NCBI GenBank assembly: GCA_001725155.1
Contig: MEFP01000030.1
Location: 496,001 to 560,000 of the forward strand
From: Lysobacteraceae bacterium SCN 69-320
GTDB lineage: Bacteria; Pseudomonadota; Gammaproteobacteria; Xanthomonadales; Rhodanobacteraceae
Reading direction: 5' to 3'
Length of the DNA: 64,000 nucleotides
Shown: positions 1-11,556 of the stretch, in pieces
Layout: every line of letters begins with the position of its first letter
Numbering within the stretch: the stretch's first letter is position 1
Notes under the pieces: generated by a model
Databases searched by the model: none
What the model was told of the DNA's origin: nothing
Seen by the model: only the letters and a program-made list of their open reading frames with translations
Made by a program: the position numbers and the translations under genes

Positions 1-1
1 C

Positions 2-1315
2 CGCTACCAGGTCGCCGGTGCGACACGCGTCGTCGCGGCCTCGGGCAGCGGCGCCAGCGGCTTCGGTTACGTGGTCAGCCATCGCAGCGAAGGCACGACC
101 GGCATAGGCACCGACGATTCGCCGCTGGGCCATTTCTTCAGCGGCAGCTTCGTGCGCGTCTGGCAGGGGCGCCATCACGCGATCTTCCGCTTCACGCAGA
201 ACTATCCGCGCTGGGCGAAGACGACTGCAGCAATTCCGAACCAGCTCTACCAGGTGCCGGTCACCATCGACTGGATGTTCGCGACCGGCCGCAACGACCC
301 GCTGTGGAGCGTGACCTGGGATCTGAACGGCGTACCCGCCAACGCGGTCGAGGCCGACTCGCGCGCGCCCTACGGCGAACTGCTGTTCGACGGCAGAGCC
401 AGCGAAGGCGCGCACAGCGTGATCGCCGGCGTCGGCTGGGGCGACCGCTACAAGTTCACGACGACCTCGGCACCGGCCAGCTATTCGAGCAGCTGGACCT
501 GGAACGCCGTGAACACGATTCCCTATGTGAAACTGTGGACGACCGCGGTCGACGCGACCATGGGCACGGTGCAGACGCGCACCATCGTGCAGCAGGACGC
601 CGGCGGCTATTTCGGCACGAACCGCTGGAACACGACCAGCGCCGCCGGCAACGCCTGCAGCTCGCCGGCCTCGCTGATGCCCTGCGACTACAACTGGCCT
701 TACCAGTCGATCAATTACTCGTTCGGCGGCGTCGCGACGCCGACCAACAACACGCGCCTGGCCTGGGGCACGAACTTCGGCTTCCTCGGCCAGACCAGCT
801 ACTACGTGCACGGCTCGGCCTACTGGGGCGGCCCGCTGCCGAATGCGACGGCCGCCGGCTGGCCGCGCAAGAGCTATTCCGCGTACATCGTGCTCGGCAC
901 GCACAGCAGCGATCCGGTCGGCGCCCGCGCGGCCCAGATCGAGACCACGCAGTCGCTGGTCCTCAGCGTGACCACCGGCAGCGTCACCGCAAGCGGTCCG
1001 GCCGGCGTCGCGCGTCCCGACAGCATCACCTACGTGCCGGCCGGCTACGACCCGGTCTACGGCACCCTGTCGTTCGGCGCGCAGGGCAACGCGCTGGACG
1101 CGAACATCAGTGTCGGCAGCGGCACCCTGCGCCGGCCCGTCATCGTCGTCAGCGGCATCAGCGGCGGCAGCTATCCGGCGCTGCGCTTCAACGGCGCGGC
1201 GCAGACCGTCGACGTGGACTATTTCCCGTCCCTGCGCACGGACACCGGCGATCTGTGGATCACGTTGAATCGCGATCTCAGCGGCGCGACGAACCGGATC
1301 GAGCTGGTGCCCTGA
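2..1315 (+). CDS. Probable exported protein, C-terminal part (5' end outside window)
   Basis: The reading frame is open from base 2 to the TGA at 1313-1315, so the gene starts left of the window. A GTG at 71 could be mistaken for the start, but coding sequence continues upstream of it without a stop. About 437 residues are visible. They are rich in Ser, Thr, Gly, Trp and Tyr with many short beta-strand-like stretches and a close Cys pair (CSSPASLMPC), a composition typical of exported or surface beta-rich proteins. I recognise no family and no catalytic motif. It does not carry the IF-x-x-GFE tail found on other secreted proteins in this window. Export is inferred only from composition because the N-terminus is missing. 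An inverted repeat follows directly, in the tail-to-tail gap with maeB. Confidence 0.75.
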   Translation, partial: RYQVAGATRVVAASGSGASGFGYVVSHRSEGTTGIGTDDSPLGHFFSGSFVRVWQGRHHAIFRFTQNYPRWAKTTAAIPNQLYQVPVTIDWMFATGRNDPLWSVTWDLNGVPANAVEADSRAPYGELLFDGRASEGAHSVIAGVGWGDRYKFTTTSAPASYSSSWTWNAVNTIPYVKLWTTAVDATMGTVQTRTIVQQDAGGYFGTNRWNTTSAAGNACSSPASLMPCDYNWPYQSINYSFGGVATPTNNTRLAWGTNFGFLGQTSYYVHGSAYWGGPLPNATAAGWPRKSYSAYIVLGTHSSDPVGARAAQIETTQSLVLSVTTGSVTASGPAGVARPDSITYVPAGYDPVYGTLSFGAQGNALDANISVGSGTLRRPVIVVSGISGGSYPALRFNGAAQTVDVDYFPSLRTDTGDLWITLNRDLSGATNRIELVP

Positions 1316-1350
1316 GGCCGACCCCGCCGCGCAGCGGAAAGGGGTCGAAG

Positions 1351-1424
1351 CTGCGGTTCGCTGCGCTCGCCACAACCTGCAACGCGATGCCGCGCAGGTT
1401 GTGGCGAGCCGCAGGCGAACCGCA
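1351..1424. repeat. REP-like inverted repeat, copy 1
   Basis: Two long imperfect arms face each other around a 13-base centre. The left arm (1351-1380) read in reverse complement begins GCAGGTTGTGGCGAG and ends GCGAACCGCA, and the right arm (about 1394-1424) has the same start and end with small length differences. It lies between two convergent genes. A closely related pair of arms occurs at 49205-49360. This arrangement resembles REP/BIME intergenic palindromes and may form a cruciform or a bidirectional terminator. Confidence 0.7.
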
Positions 1425-1453
1425 ACATCGCGGTCTTTACAGCAGCGAAAAAA

Positions 1454-3763
<2,310 letters not shown>

Positions 3764-3944
3764 GGCGACCGTGGCAGTGAGCAGGCGCGCGAAGCGCTTG
3801 CTGCGCAAGGGAAATTTGACGGACACGGACTATAGCACAGGGGTCTGTCGCGGCCGTGACGCATAGCGGCGCGACTGCGCGGGTATCCCGCATGGCCGGC
3901 TTTTACCGGACTGGCGGGCCCTGCCGCATGCCGCCCCGCGGGCT

Positions 3945-4775
3945 TCAGTACGGCGCGCGCACGGCCTCGAACGCCATCGGATTGAAGTCGTGCAGCAGCC
4001 GCTCTTCGCCGAGGCTGCCGCCGGACGCAATGTCCGCCGCCCGCAGGCAACCGCGGGAAGCCCAGACCAGGCGGCCGTCGACGAGGTCGGCCCATTCCCA
4101 GTGATCCCGCAGCAGCGTGGTGCCGTCCTGACGATCGACGAGTTCGTGCGTGTCGTAGTAGCAGCCGCGTCCCGGCCCCGGACACAGCGTCGCATGCGCG
4201 TACTTGCGCAGCAGCCAGCGCGCCGACAGCGGCTTGTCCAGCGCCAGTACGCGGTCGCCACGACCGTCGGGGCGCTGCTCCGCGGCGGTCCAGCCGTCAC
4301 GCGCGAGGCGCTCGTAGTAGATGGCCGGACATTCCCCGTGCGGCCGGTGCGTGTCGTCCACACGCCGCAGCGGCGCCTCGTCGCGCAACAGTTCATGCGC
4401 GTAGAAACCTTCGTTGAGCCAGTAGCGCTGCGCATCGCGGAACAGGCCGCCGCCGTTCCAGCAGTCGCCTTTCGCGTACAAAGTCAACGCCTTCAGATAC
4501 GGCGCACGCGAGATCGCCGTCCAGGAACCGCGGGCCTCCGACTTCCAGCGCCCGTTCATCGCGAAATAGATCAGATGCCGTCCGTCGGGCGACAGATCGC
4601 TGCGCCGCTCGTAGATGTGTCCGCACAGCCACTGGCCCGGCGCGAACGTATCGTCCTGGCGGTTCCAGCCGACCAGCGCCGTGGCCTTGGACGGCCCACG
4701 GCGTATGACCACGCCGACCGGCGCATCGCGCGCGACCAGGACGTGGAGACGCGCGGGAAAGGAAGTGGCCGTCAT
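3945..4775 (-). CDS. Conserved hypothetical protein
   Basis: A 276-residue soluble protein starting at MTATSFPARLHVLVARDAP; the open frame extends to 4841, but the extra 22 residues look like untranslated sequence. It has no signal peptide or membrane segment. Trp- and Tyr-rich conserved-looking blocks include RRGPSKATALVGWNR, GRHLIYFAMNGRWKSE and AKGDCWNGGGLF. I recall homologues of this type annotated only as hypothetical in several phyla, so I assign no function. The small lipoprotein gene upstream on the same strand ends 55 bases before this start, so the two probably form one transcript. Confidence 0.8.
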   Translation of the reverse strand: MTATSFPARLHVLVARDAPVGVVIRRGPSKATALVGWNRQDDTFAPGQWLCGHIYERRSDLSPDGRHLIYFAMNGRWKSEARGSWTAISRAPYLKALTLYAKGDCWNGGGLFRDAQRYWLNEGFYAHELLRDEAPLRRVDDTHRPHGECPAIYYERLARDGWTAAEQRPDGRGDRVLALDKPLSARWLLRKYAHATLCPGPGRGCYYDTHELVDRQDGTTLLRDHWEWADLVDGRLVWASRGCLRAADIASGGSLGEERLLHDFNPMAFEAVRAPY

Positions 4776-4830
4776 GCGTGCCGTCCGTCGTCGTAGGGAT
4801 GCCGCGCCCCGCGGCCGCTGCGCCGCGCGT

Positions 4831-5064
4831 TCATCGCGCACTCCCGCAGGCCTGCTCCCGCATCCGGCCGGTGCGCACGGCCGCCGCCTGCAACTGGCCG
4901 TCGGCCCGGGTTTCGTACAAGGTCACTTCGGCCTCGCGCGCGATCGCGTCGAAGCACAGCAGATCCGCGGCACTGCCCGGCGCCGCGGCGCAGCCGGCGA
5001 GCAGCACTCCTGCCAGCAGCTCAGCGGCGCGGCGCAGCGACGACTGCGAGGCAAATTCCGGCAT
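4831..5064 (-). CDS. Small putative lipoprotein
   Basis: A 77-residue protein whose N-terminus is a hydrophobic segment ending in a lipobox, LAGC at residues 22-25, predicting Lpp-type cleavage and lipidation at Cys25. A GTG lies just before the ATG at 5064; I prefer the ATG. The mature part contains two further Cys residues (LLCFDA and EQACGS) that could form a disulfide. It precedes the conserved hypothetical gene on the same strand and may be co-transcribed with it. No family is recognised. Short ORFs in GC-rich DNA can be spurious, but the lipobox supports this one. Confidence 0.55.
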   Translation of the reverse strand: MPEFASQSSLRRAAELLAGVLLAGCAAAPGSAADLLCFDAIAREAEVTLYETRADGQLQAAAVRTGRMREQACGSAR

Positions 5065-5356
5065 CACGGCTCCCGTCCCGCGAAAAAACCATCGTCGGGC
5101 AGCCGCTGCGCGGCGTCAACGCGCGGCCGGCATCGCCTGGGAAGTTGCGCACGGACGCTGCGCAACCAGTGGACCCGTATCGGCAACGGTCCAACGGCCG
5201 CATATCCCGCCGCTACCGCACGGCTGATTTCCCGACGGCGTGCCGACACCGCTGCCATGCGGTCGAGCGTCAGCCGGTCGGCCATCCCGGCGGGGATTCA
5301 CGACAACCGATCGCGTCCGCGACGAACTCTCGTGTTTGCGCTCCGCCGGCGCCGTC

Positions 5357-6265
5357 TCAATCGGGAAGACCGGCAGGCGCCCACTGCTTCGAATCCTGCG
5401 GGGGCGCCTCGAACCCCGACGCAAAGATCCGTTCCGGCCGGGCAATTGCCATGCCGTCGATATTGCCGCCACCAACGATGCCGAGCGGCGTCGCCGCACC
5501 GGTGGCGAGGTCGATCCGGTACAGGCGGCTTCGCGAGGCTACCGGCAGTATCGCGTAGGCGTCGCCGCTGCCGGCTTCGATGTCGAACGCACCGCCGAGC
5601 TGGGAAGCGACGACGCCCAGCGACCCGATCGTGCTCATTTCGCCCGAATTCGCCGAAGGATCGCCGTCGACGCCGCCGATGCGCACGAGGCTGTCCGTCT
5701 GGAAGTCGATGCCGTAGAGCGTGGACGTCGCAGCGCCGGCCACATTGTTGCCGTAGGCGATCTGCAGGATGTAGGGGCTGGGGCCGCCGGCCCCGACGTC
5801 GTCCGGCCGGTAGTGCAGGTTGGTGTCCAGTCCCAGCAGCGAGCCGTCGACGGGACTCAGGCGTGCGTTCTGCCCTCGCTGATTGACGACGCGAACGACA
5901 TCGGCCGCCGGATCGAAATCGACACCGAAGGGGTCGCCGTTGAGCTGCGAAGTGCTCGAGCCGACGCTGGCGATGACGCCGGTCTGCAGGTCGATCCGGA
6001 CCAGCCGGCTGCTGGTCGGGCCGATTGCGTGGGCAAGCCCGTAGAGTTCGCCGGTCGCGGGCCGGAAGTCGATCCCCGCGATCGTCTCGTAGGGCAGGAA
6101 GCCGGACAGCGGCAAGCTGGAAATCAGGGTTTCCGGCGATAGTGCGTCGAAGGTGACGATGCGCCTGTTGGCTCTATCGAAGGCATGGATCATTGGCTCC
6201 GCCGAGGCGGCGCCGGCCAGAAGACATGTGCCGATGACGGCGCTGAAAATCCACAGTCCACGCAT
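5357..6265 (-). CDS. Secreted DUF4394-type protein with C-terminal GFE tail
   Basis: A 302-residue exported protein. The ATG at 6265 is chosen over one 9 bases upstream because AGGGA sits at the right distance before it; the signal peptide is MRGLWIFSAVIGTCLLAGAASA. The mature protein repeatedly uses the pattern 'IDFRPATGELYGL', 'GVDFDPAADVVRVVN', 'LYGIDFQTDSLVRIG' and 'LYRIDLATG', the beta-strand repeat of DUF4394 proteins, probably a propeller-like fold. It ends with RIFASGFEAPPQ plus a short extension, the tail motif shared with three other secreted proteins here. Function is unknown; cell-surface or periplasmic location is inferred. The neighbouring gene upstream on the same strand is also secreted and GFE-tailed. 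Confidence 0.85.
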   Translation of the reverse strand: MRGLWIFSAVIGTCLLAGAASAEPMIHAFDRANRRIVTFDALSPETLISSLPLSGFLPYETIAGIDFRPATGELYGLAHAIGPTSSRLVRIDLQTGVIASVGSSTSQLNGDPFGVDFDPAADVVRVVNQRGQNARLSPVDGSLLGLDTNLHYRPDDVGAGGPSPYILQIAYGNNVAGAATSTLYGIDFQTDSLVRIGGVDGDPSANSGEMSTIGSLGVVASQLGGAFDIEAGSGDAYAILPVASRSRLYRIDLATGAATPLGIVGGGNIDGMAIARPERIFASGFEAPPQDSKQWAPAGLPD

Positions 6266-6337
6266 GCTGAGCATTCCCTGCCATGATTTGCCGGGATGCT
6301 GGCCCGGCCATTGCCCGCCGCCGTCGCGGCGCAGAAG

Positions 6338-7528
6338 TCAGTTCGCGCGCGGCGCCGGAAGCGGCTCGGGCAGTCGGCCTCGGAACGGGGCGCTGCTCGC
6401 CGGTTCGAAGCCGTCGGCAAACAGCGCGTCGACGGCAAGATCGACGACGTCGAGTCCTGCCGGGGCCTGCGCGCGCGGGTGATTGGTCATCACGCTCGCG
6501 ATGGCCGGGCCGATCCCCGCTGCGCCCGGCGCGAAGATGCGGATGCGGTTTTCCAGCGAGTCGGCGACGTACAGGCGGTTGCGCGAATCGAAGTCCATGT
6601 AGAGCACGAACGGATCGCCCGGCGCCGTCAAGTCCGTGCCGACCAGCGACAGTCCGCAGCTGCTGTCGACCGCGTAGACGCTGAATCCTGCGCTGGAGGT
6701 GCCCATGGCCGCGAGCGTGCCGTCGGCGCTGATCGCGCCGAAGCGCGCGCTGGCTGCGCTGGGCGCCGTGTTGGTCAGGGTCAGGAAACCCTGCGCGTCG
6801 ATACGTACGCCTTGGCTCAGCGCCGCGCTGCCGATCGCCAGGATACCGCAGCCATTGGACGCGAAGCGCACGCTGCGCGCGTTGGCGACGGTGACCGTGT
6901 TGACCGGCGTCGTCGTCGGCAGACGCGTGGCGGCATCAATCGCGAAACAGCCCACGTTGCCGGTTGAACGACCGGCCAGGCACAGATGGCTGCCGGTTCC
7001 GCTGCCGACGACCCAGGCGTCGACGAGGCTGGACATGCCGGTTACCGACACCGTGCCCGCCGCCGCGGCGCTCACCACGCCGCCGGTGCAGGTCACCGTA
7101 TAGACGAACACCGTCGAGGTTCCGTACAGCGGCACGTACAGCGCGCCGCCGTCGGGCGACCAGGCGAGCGCCTCGGTGTCCGGCCCCGTCGCGAACGGCG
7201 AGCCGGCGACCGGCGCGATCGCGTTCGCCGCATCCATGCCGTAGATCGTCACGCTGCCGTCGTTGGTCTGCGCGATGCGGCTGCAGCCGGGCGCCGGCGA
7301 GCGGTAGGCACGCACCTGCGCGTAGTACAGGTAGTTGGTCTGGCCCGGCGTCGAGCCGCCGCTGGGCACCTCCGGGTTGAAGGTCAGCGTCGAACCGTCG
7401 AACACCCCGTTGATCAGCGTGTTGGGATTGTCGTTCGCACCGGCCAGCACGAGCACGTCCTGGGCTTTCGCCGGCGACAGCGTCACGCCGGCTGCGAGCA
7501 GGACCCAACAAAAGACACTTCGCGCCAT
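6338..7528 (-). CDS. Secreted beta-propeller-like protein with C-terminal GFE tail
   Basis: A 396-residue exported protein starting MARSVFCWVLLAAGVTLSPAKAQ, a clear signal peptide; the longer open frame upstream is Arg-rich out-of-gene sequence. The mature part consists of repeating blades such as EALAWSPDGGALYVPLYG, SVRFASNGCGILAIG and YMDFDSRNRLYVADSLENRIRIF, characteristic of NHL/YncE-type propellers, with several Cys residues. It ends in DALFADGFEP followed by a Pro/Arg-rich stretch. It lies upstream of the DUF4394 gene on the same strand with a 72-base gap, and the two may share a transcript. No enzymatic motif was seen; binding or surface function is inference. Confidence 0.85.
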   Translation of the reverse strand: MARSVFCWVLLAAGVTLSPAKAQDVLVLAGANDNPNTLINGVFDGSTLTFNPEVPSGGSTPGQTNYLYYAQVRAYRSPAPGCSRIAQTNDGSVTIYGMDAANAIAPVAGSPFATGPDTEALAWSPDGGALYVPLYGTSTVFVYTVTCTGGVVSAAAAGTVSVTGMSSLVDAWVVGSGTGSHLCLAGRSTGNVGCFAIDAATRLPTTTPVNTVTVANARSVRFASNGCGILAIGSAALSQGVRIDAQGFLTLTNTAPSAASARFGAISADGTLAAMGTSSAGFSVYAVDSSCGLSLVGTDLTAPGDPFVLYMDFDSRNRLYVADSLENRIRIFAPGAAGIGPAIASVMTNHPRAQAPAGLDVVDLAVDALFADGFEPASSAPFRGRLPEPLPAPRAN

Positions 7529-7965
7529 CGGTCTGTCCCTGATCTGGAGGCCGCGGTCCCGATGGACTGCGGCGGCGGCCTTCCGCCGTGGCCGCACTGT
7601 CACTCTAGCCAGCGCCGGACCGGCCGCGAAAGCAGTACGGGACGAACAGCACGAACGCGAGGGCGAACCGCACGCATCGCTGGAGGAGCGGTGGCGCACA
7701 TCGCCGGCGCGGGGCGGCGGCGCCCTCACGACGCGATGGACCGGCGCCGCGTTGCGCCGGCGCGCCGCAGCGGGCACCGGCGCCGCACACGGGCCTGCAG
7801 TGCGCGGAGCCGCCGAACGGTGCGAGGCCGCCGGCGCAGAACGCCAGCGGCAACGCTGCTTCCGAACCGCGTTTCGCCGGCGTGATCCCCGACGCACGGT
7901 CACCACGTACGTCAGCCCGAGACCGGCATGTCGCCGGCTGCCAGCCGTCTATCGGGAGATCCACC
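7529..7965. other. Divergent intergenic region, no gene seen
   Basis: This 437-base stretch separates two divergent secreted-protein genes and should hold both promoters. It is very GC-rich with many GC-rich short palindromes. Open frames on both strands have Arg/Ala-rich translations typical of non-coding GC-rich DNA. The only clear signal is the ribosome-binding site GGGAGA six bases before the GTG at 7966. Confidence 0.6.
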
Positions 7966-10900
7966 GTGAAACGCCAGAAGCTAGTACGCGCCCTGCTGTC
8001 GTTGACAGCCGCCACTGTCGGCATCGCTGCGCATGCGCAGTCGAGCGGCACCCCACCGCTGCCGAGCTGCGCGAGCGGCATGCATCTGCAGCACGTCAGC
8101 GGCATGACCGGCATCGTCGACCCCGACGCCTACGACGGCAGCACGGCCGGCGAATACCGCTGCGTCGCCGATGTTTCCGCCACGACACTGAGCTGCGGCG
8201 CCCACGGCAGCCTGGGCTTCGGTGAAGCCGGCGCCTTCTGCGGCTGCGAAACCGGCTACGCGGGCGACAGCTGCAACGTCTGCGCGACTGGCTACGCACA
8301 GGACGCGGCCGGCGGCTGCGCACCGGCGCCCGTCAACCGCGAACTCGTGATCCTGGGCGCCGAACGCGTCGTGCCGTTCGGCGGTTCCACGATGCTCAGC
8401 GCCGAATACCTGAGCGCGCCGGGCCGCGTCGCGACGGGCGCCTGGACCTTGCGCGGCGCGCCGGCCGACGTCGGCTGCCTCGCGCCGGCCGACCAGCCCG
8501 GCGTGTGCCTGTCGCGCGTAGAAGGCAGCGAAGTGCGCTATTCGCCGCCAGCCAGCGGCGACCGGCTCGTCACCAACGAAGTGAGCTTCTTCCCGGCCGG
8601 CGGCGCACCCAGGACGCAGGTCGACGTCAAGGCCGACATGCCCGGACAGATCCCGGTCAACGGCTGGGCGAATTTCGCGACGTTGCCGGTTGTCGACGCC
8701 GTGCGCGATTTCATGAAGGCACGCTGCATCGGCGCCGGCTCGCTCGGCATCGCCAGGAATGGACAGGTCGTCGCGGCGCTCGGCCTCGGCATGAAGGACG
8801 GCCGCAACGCCGAAGCGATCTACAACCCGGCGTGCAGCAGCGACGCGACCGATCCGTTCAAGCCCGATGCGGAGGAGATGAACTACTACACGCCGTTCAT
8901 GTTCGGCAGCATCAGCAAGTCCATGTCGTTCGCCACGGCGCGCTGGGCCATCAAGAACGCGCTCAAGAGCCAGGACATCGACCTGCGCCTGATCAACCAG
9001 TCGGCCAACCGCGTCGTCAGCGCGCACCGCACCCTGTTCGGCAACCTGCGCATCACCGTCTGGGGCGTCGACGCCGCCGGCACCTTCACCGAACAGGGCG
9101 CGCACCAGCCCGAGCAGGTCAAGGATTTCCAGCTCGTGCGCATGGGCGATACGCGCTTCGTGCTGATCACGCGCAGCAACGAGAACAAGCTGCACGTCTA
9201 CGCCTACAGCATCGGCGCGAACGGCGTTCCCGCCGTCACCGATACCCTGCTCGGCGTGACCGACGTCAAGGAAGTACTGGTCACCGCGATCAAGGACCAG
9301 CGCATCGTCGTCGGCCTGCGCCGCGCGAACGACACCTTGCAGATGCGCACGTTCAAGCTCGAGGCAAACAACACCTTCACGGCGCTCGATACCGAGAACG
9401 GCGGCAGCCTGCGCGACCTGAGCCTCGTCGCCCTGCCCGGCACCGCGCGCGTCGTCGGCGCCGCGCGCCTGGCCTACCCGGACGTGACCAAGTTCATCGT
9501 CTGGGACGTGGCCGACAACGGCACCCTGACGCGCGTGCACGAGACGATGCTCGACAACATGTACTACGAGGACGCGCGCCTGCAGATGACGGCGCTGAGC
9601 AGCAGCCGCATCGTCGTCGGCGCGCAGCAGGGCCGCACCGGTCCGCTCGGACTGAACGTGTTCTCCGTCGGCGCCGGCGGTGCGCTGGCCCTGGTCGGCG
9701 GCACCGGCATCGACAACGTCAGCGACTTCCGCCTGCAGTCGCTGGCCGCGGACCGCTTCGCCGTCGTGACGAAGGACGCCAGCGACAACGGCAAGGTGCA
9801 GCAGTTCACGCTCAGCGGCCAGGGCCTGCCGTACCAGCTCGGCGCGAGCAGCAGCACCGGCAAGGCGCGTTCGCTCGATCTCGCCGGCACCTCCGCCGCC
9901 GGCTTCGGCCTGGGCTTCGTCACCGCGCTGCGCGAGACCAGCGACACCTTGCGCCTGGCCTCCTGGGACGTCGGCGCCAGCGCGCTGACCAAGCTCAAGC
10001 AGGGCACGACGAACCTCAAGGTGCAGGACTACGGCTGGACCGACGCCGACCTCGAGTCGCTGTCGCTGGTCGGCTACGACTTCCCGAACGCGCTGGTGCC
10101 CAGACGCCTGCACGAGATCGTCGCCGGCTACGTCGAGCCGCCGATGCATTTCGACGCGACCGAGACGCGCACCGATCCCGACACGATCTGCACGGCCACC
10201 GCGGCGCCGGGCTACCCGAAGGCCGACGCGCGCTGGAAGAACATCCGCCTCGGCGACTTCCTCGCCCACCGCGCGGGCCTCAACAGCAGCACCATCGCCG
10301 CCGAAACCCTGATCGACAACAATCTCGGCCAGATCCGCGGCCTGACCACCAAGGGCCAGTGGGCCGCCCAGGAAGACCGTCTGCGCGAGCAGTGGGGCGT
10401 GCAGAACGTCAAGGATGCGCGCGTCGCCGCCGGCCTGAGCGCGGTCGTCGACTATGCCTCGCCCGACGGCTTCCTGCTGCCGCCGATCACACTGGAGGAA
10501 ACCCTGGTCGGTTCCGCGTCGATGTGCCTGCCGAACCCGCAGGGCGAATTCCACTATTCCAATACCGACCCGCAGTGGGTGCGCATGGCCATGGAACACG
10601 TCAGCGGCCAGACCTACTCGGCCGAGGTGGGCAAGCCCGAAACGACGGACGGCACCCTGCTCAATGACTTCCTGCAGACCAACCTCGGCTTCGGCTCGAC
10701 GGGCCTGAACAATGTCTTCGGCCGCCCCGCTGCGCTCGATGCGCAGGGCAAGGATCCGTTCGCCGGCCCGCGCGCACGTCACTGGGACAGCAGCATCAGC
10801 GGCTACTACAACACCTACTGGGACGTGAAACGCCCGATCTGCCGCTGGGTCAACGGCACCTGCAGCATCGCCAATCCGAAGACCGGCCCGAGCCTGAACT

Positions 10901-11352
10901 GGAACGGCGAGATGGAAAAAGTGCCGCTGCTGATGCGCTCCACTGGCATGAGCGCGGCGACCGGTTCGCTCGGCGTGCAGATGCTGCCGTACCTGAAGTT
11001 CCTGTCGAAGTACAAGGTCGGCGGCTACGACTCCGGCGCGACGCCCGACGCCTTCGACAGCAGCATCGGCGAAGCGCGCAGCGGCAGCTGGACCGACGGC
11101 AACTTGCACGACGGCGGTGACGACGGCACCTACGCCTATGCGGTCGAGTTCGGCGGCGGCAGCTGCAAGATCTCCGCAGGCGTCGACCTCATCGTCTCGT
11201 TCAACCAGTGGCAGGACGCGCAGTGCAACACCGACAAGAAGAGCTGCGTGGGCGATCCGAAGCGCTACCAGGAGCTCTACAGCATCCTGAAGACCGCCGT
11301 CTGCGCCAGCGACTGGACCAAGGCCACGCCGGTGCCGTGGCTCAACGACTGA
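7966..11352 (+). CDS. Large secreted serine hydrolase of the beta-lactamase/penicillin-binding fold, interrupted by an inserted repeat domain
   Basis: An 1128-residue exported protein with GTG start (GGGAGA six bases before) and signal peptide through VGIAAHAQ. Residues about 25-130 are Cys-rich with a short EGF-like piece (GFCGCETGYAGDSCNVC-like spacing). The SxxK motif of class C beta-lactamase-type hydrolases is S315-I-S-K318 in FGSISKSMSF. Right after the SxxK helix, about residues 340-690 are repeating beta blades (NLRITVWGVDAAGTF, KLHVYAYSIGANG, VTKFIVWDVADNGTL), propeller-like. The hydrolase then resumes with IRLGDFLAHRAGL, the YxN motif Y864-S-N866, and H1048-D-G-G in place of the usual K/H-T-G box. 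Substrate is unknown. The insertion inside the catalytic fold is the striking point. Confidence 0.85.
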   Translation: MKRQKLVRALLSLTAATVGIAAHAQSSGTPPLPSCASGMHLQHVSGMTGIVDPDAYDGSTAGEYRCVADVSATTLSCGAHGSLGFGEAGAFCGCETGYAGDSCNVCATGYAQDAAGGCAPAPVNRELVILGAERVVPFGGSTMLSAEYLSAPGRVATGAWTLRGAPADVGCLAPADQPGVCLSRVEGSEVRYSPPASGDRLVTNEVSFFPAGGAPRTQVDVKADMPGQIPVNGWANFATLPVVDAVRDFMKARCIGAGSLGIARNGQVVAALGLGMKDGRNAEAIYNPACSSDATDPFKPDAEEMNYYTPFMFGSISKSMSFATARWAIKNALKSQDIDLRLINQSANRVVSAHRTLFGNLRITVWGVDAAGTFTEQGAHQPEQVKDFQLVRMGDTRFVLITRSNENKLHVYAYSIGANGVPAVTDTLLGVTDVKEVLVTAIKDQRIVVGLRRANDTLQMRTFKLEANNTFTALDTENGGSLRDLSLVALPGTARVVGAARLAYPDVTKFIVWDVADNGTLTRVHETMLDNMYYEDARLQMTALSSSRIVVGAQQGRTGPLGLNVFSVGAGGALALVGGTGIDNVSDFRLQSLAADRFAVVTKDASDNGKVQQFTLSGQGLPYQLGASSSTGKARSLDLAGTSAAGFGLGFVTALRETSDTLRLASWDVGASALTKLKQGTTNLKVQDYGWTDADLESLSLVGYDFPNALVPRRLHEIVAGYVEPPMHFDATETRTDPDTICTATAAPGYPKADARWKNIRLGDFLAHRAGLNSSTIAAETLIDNNLGQIRGLTTKGQWAAQEDRLREQWGVQNVKDARVAAGLSAVVDYASPDGFLLPPITLEETLVGSASMCLPNPQGEFHYSNTDPQWVRMAMEHVSGQTYSAEVGKPETTDGTLLNDFLQTNLGFGSTGLNNVFGRPAALDAQGKDPFAGPRARHWDSSISGYYNTYWDVKRPICRWVNGTCSIANPKTGPSLNWNGEMEKVPLLMRSTGMSAATGSLGVQMLPYLKFLSKYKVGGYDSGATPDAFDSSIGEARSGSWTDGNLHDGGDDGTYAYAVEFGGGSCKISAGVDLIVSFNQWQDAQCNTDKKSCVGDPKRYQELYSILKTAVCASDWTKATPVPWLND

Positions 11353-11374
11353 CGGACCATTGATGGAAAACGGC

Positions 11375-11398
11375 AAAGGCTCCGCTTGCGGGGCCTTT
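11375..11398 (+). terminator. Probable rho-independent terminator after the large hydrolase
   Basis: Arms AAAGGCTCCGC and GCGGGGCCTTT pair with one G-T wobble around a two-base loop, 22 bases after the stop. The following T-run is short (TTTGT), so strength is uncertain. Confidence 0.6.
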
Positions 11399-11487
11399 GT
11401 CGTTCCCGGAGATCGCCGACGCAAGCGGCGCCCGATGCGCGGCCGGCGCCGCAACGACGTCGACACGCGCCGGAGGCATGAACGAAA

Positions 11488-11515
11488 ACACCCGCTGCGC
11501 GAACGCAGCGGGTGT
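11488..11515 (-). terminator. Rho-independent terminator for the YceI operon
   Basis: A perfect 12-bp stem (ACACCCGCTGCG) with a CGAA tetraloop; on the minus strand it is followed by TTTTCG. It lies 41 bases beyond the YceI stop codon. Confidence 0.8.
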
Positions 11516-11556
11516 GGGTATGGCAACCGGTACCGGCCCGGCCGGGCCGGCCGCGA

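Noticed and set aside
5068-5356. Short minus-strand frames between the lipoprotein and the DUF4394 gene
   Set aside because: Arg-rich, no RBS, mutually overlapping; treated as non-coding.
7981-11526. 1181-codon minus-strand open frame opposite the large hydrolase
   Set aside because: Antisense shadow with repetitive Ala/Asp/Gly/Arg composition; the plus strand has signal peptide, motifs and RBS.
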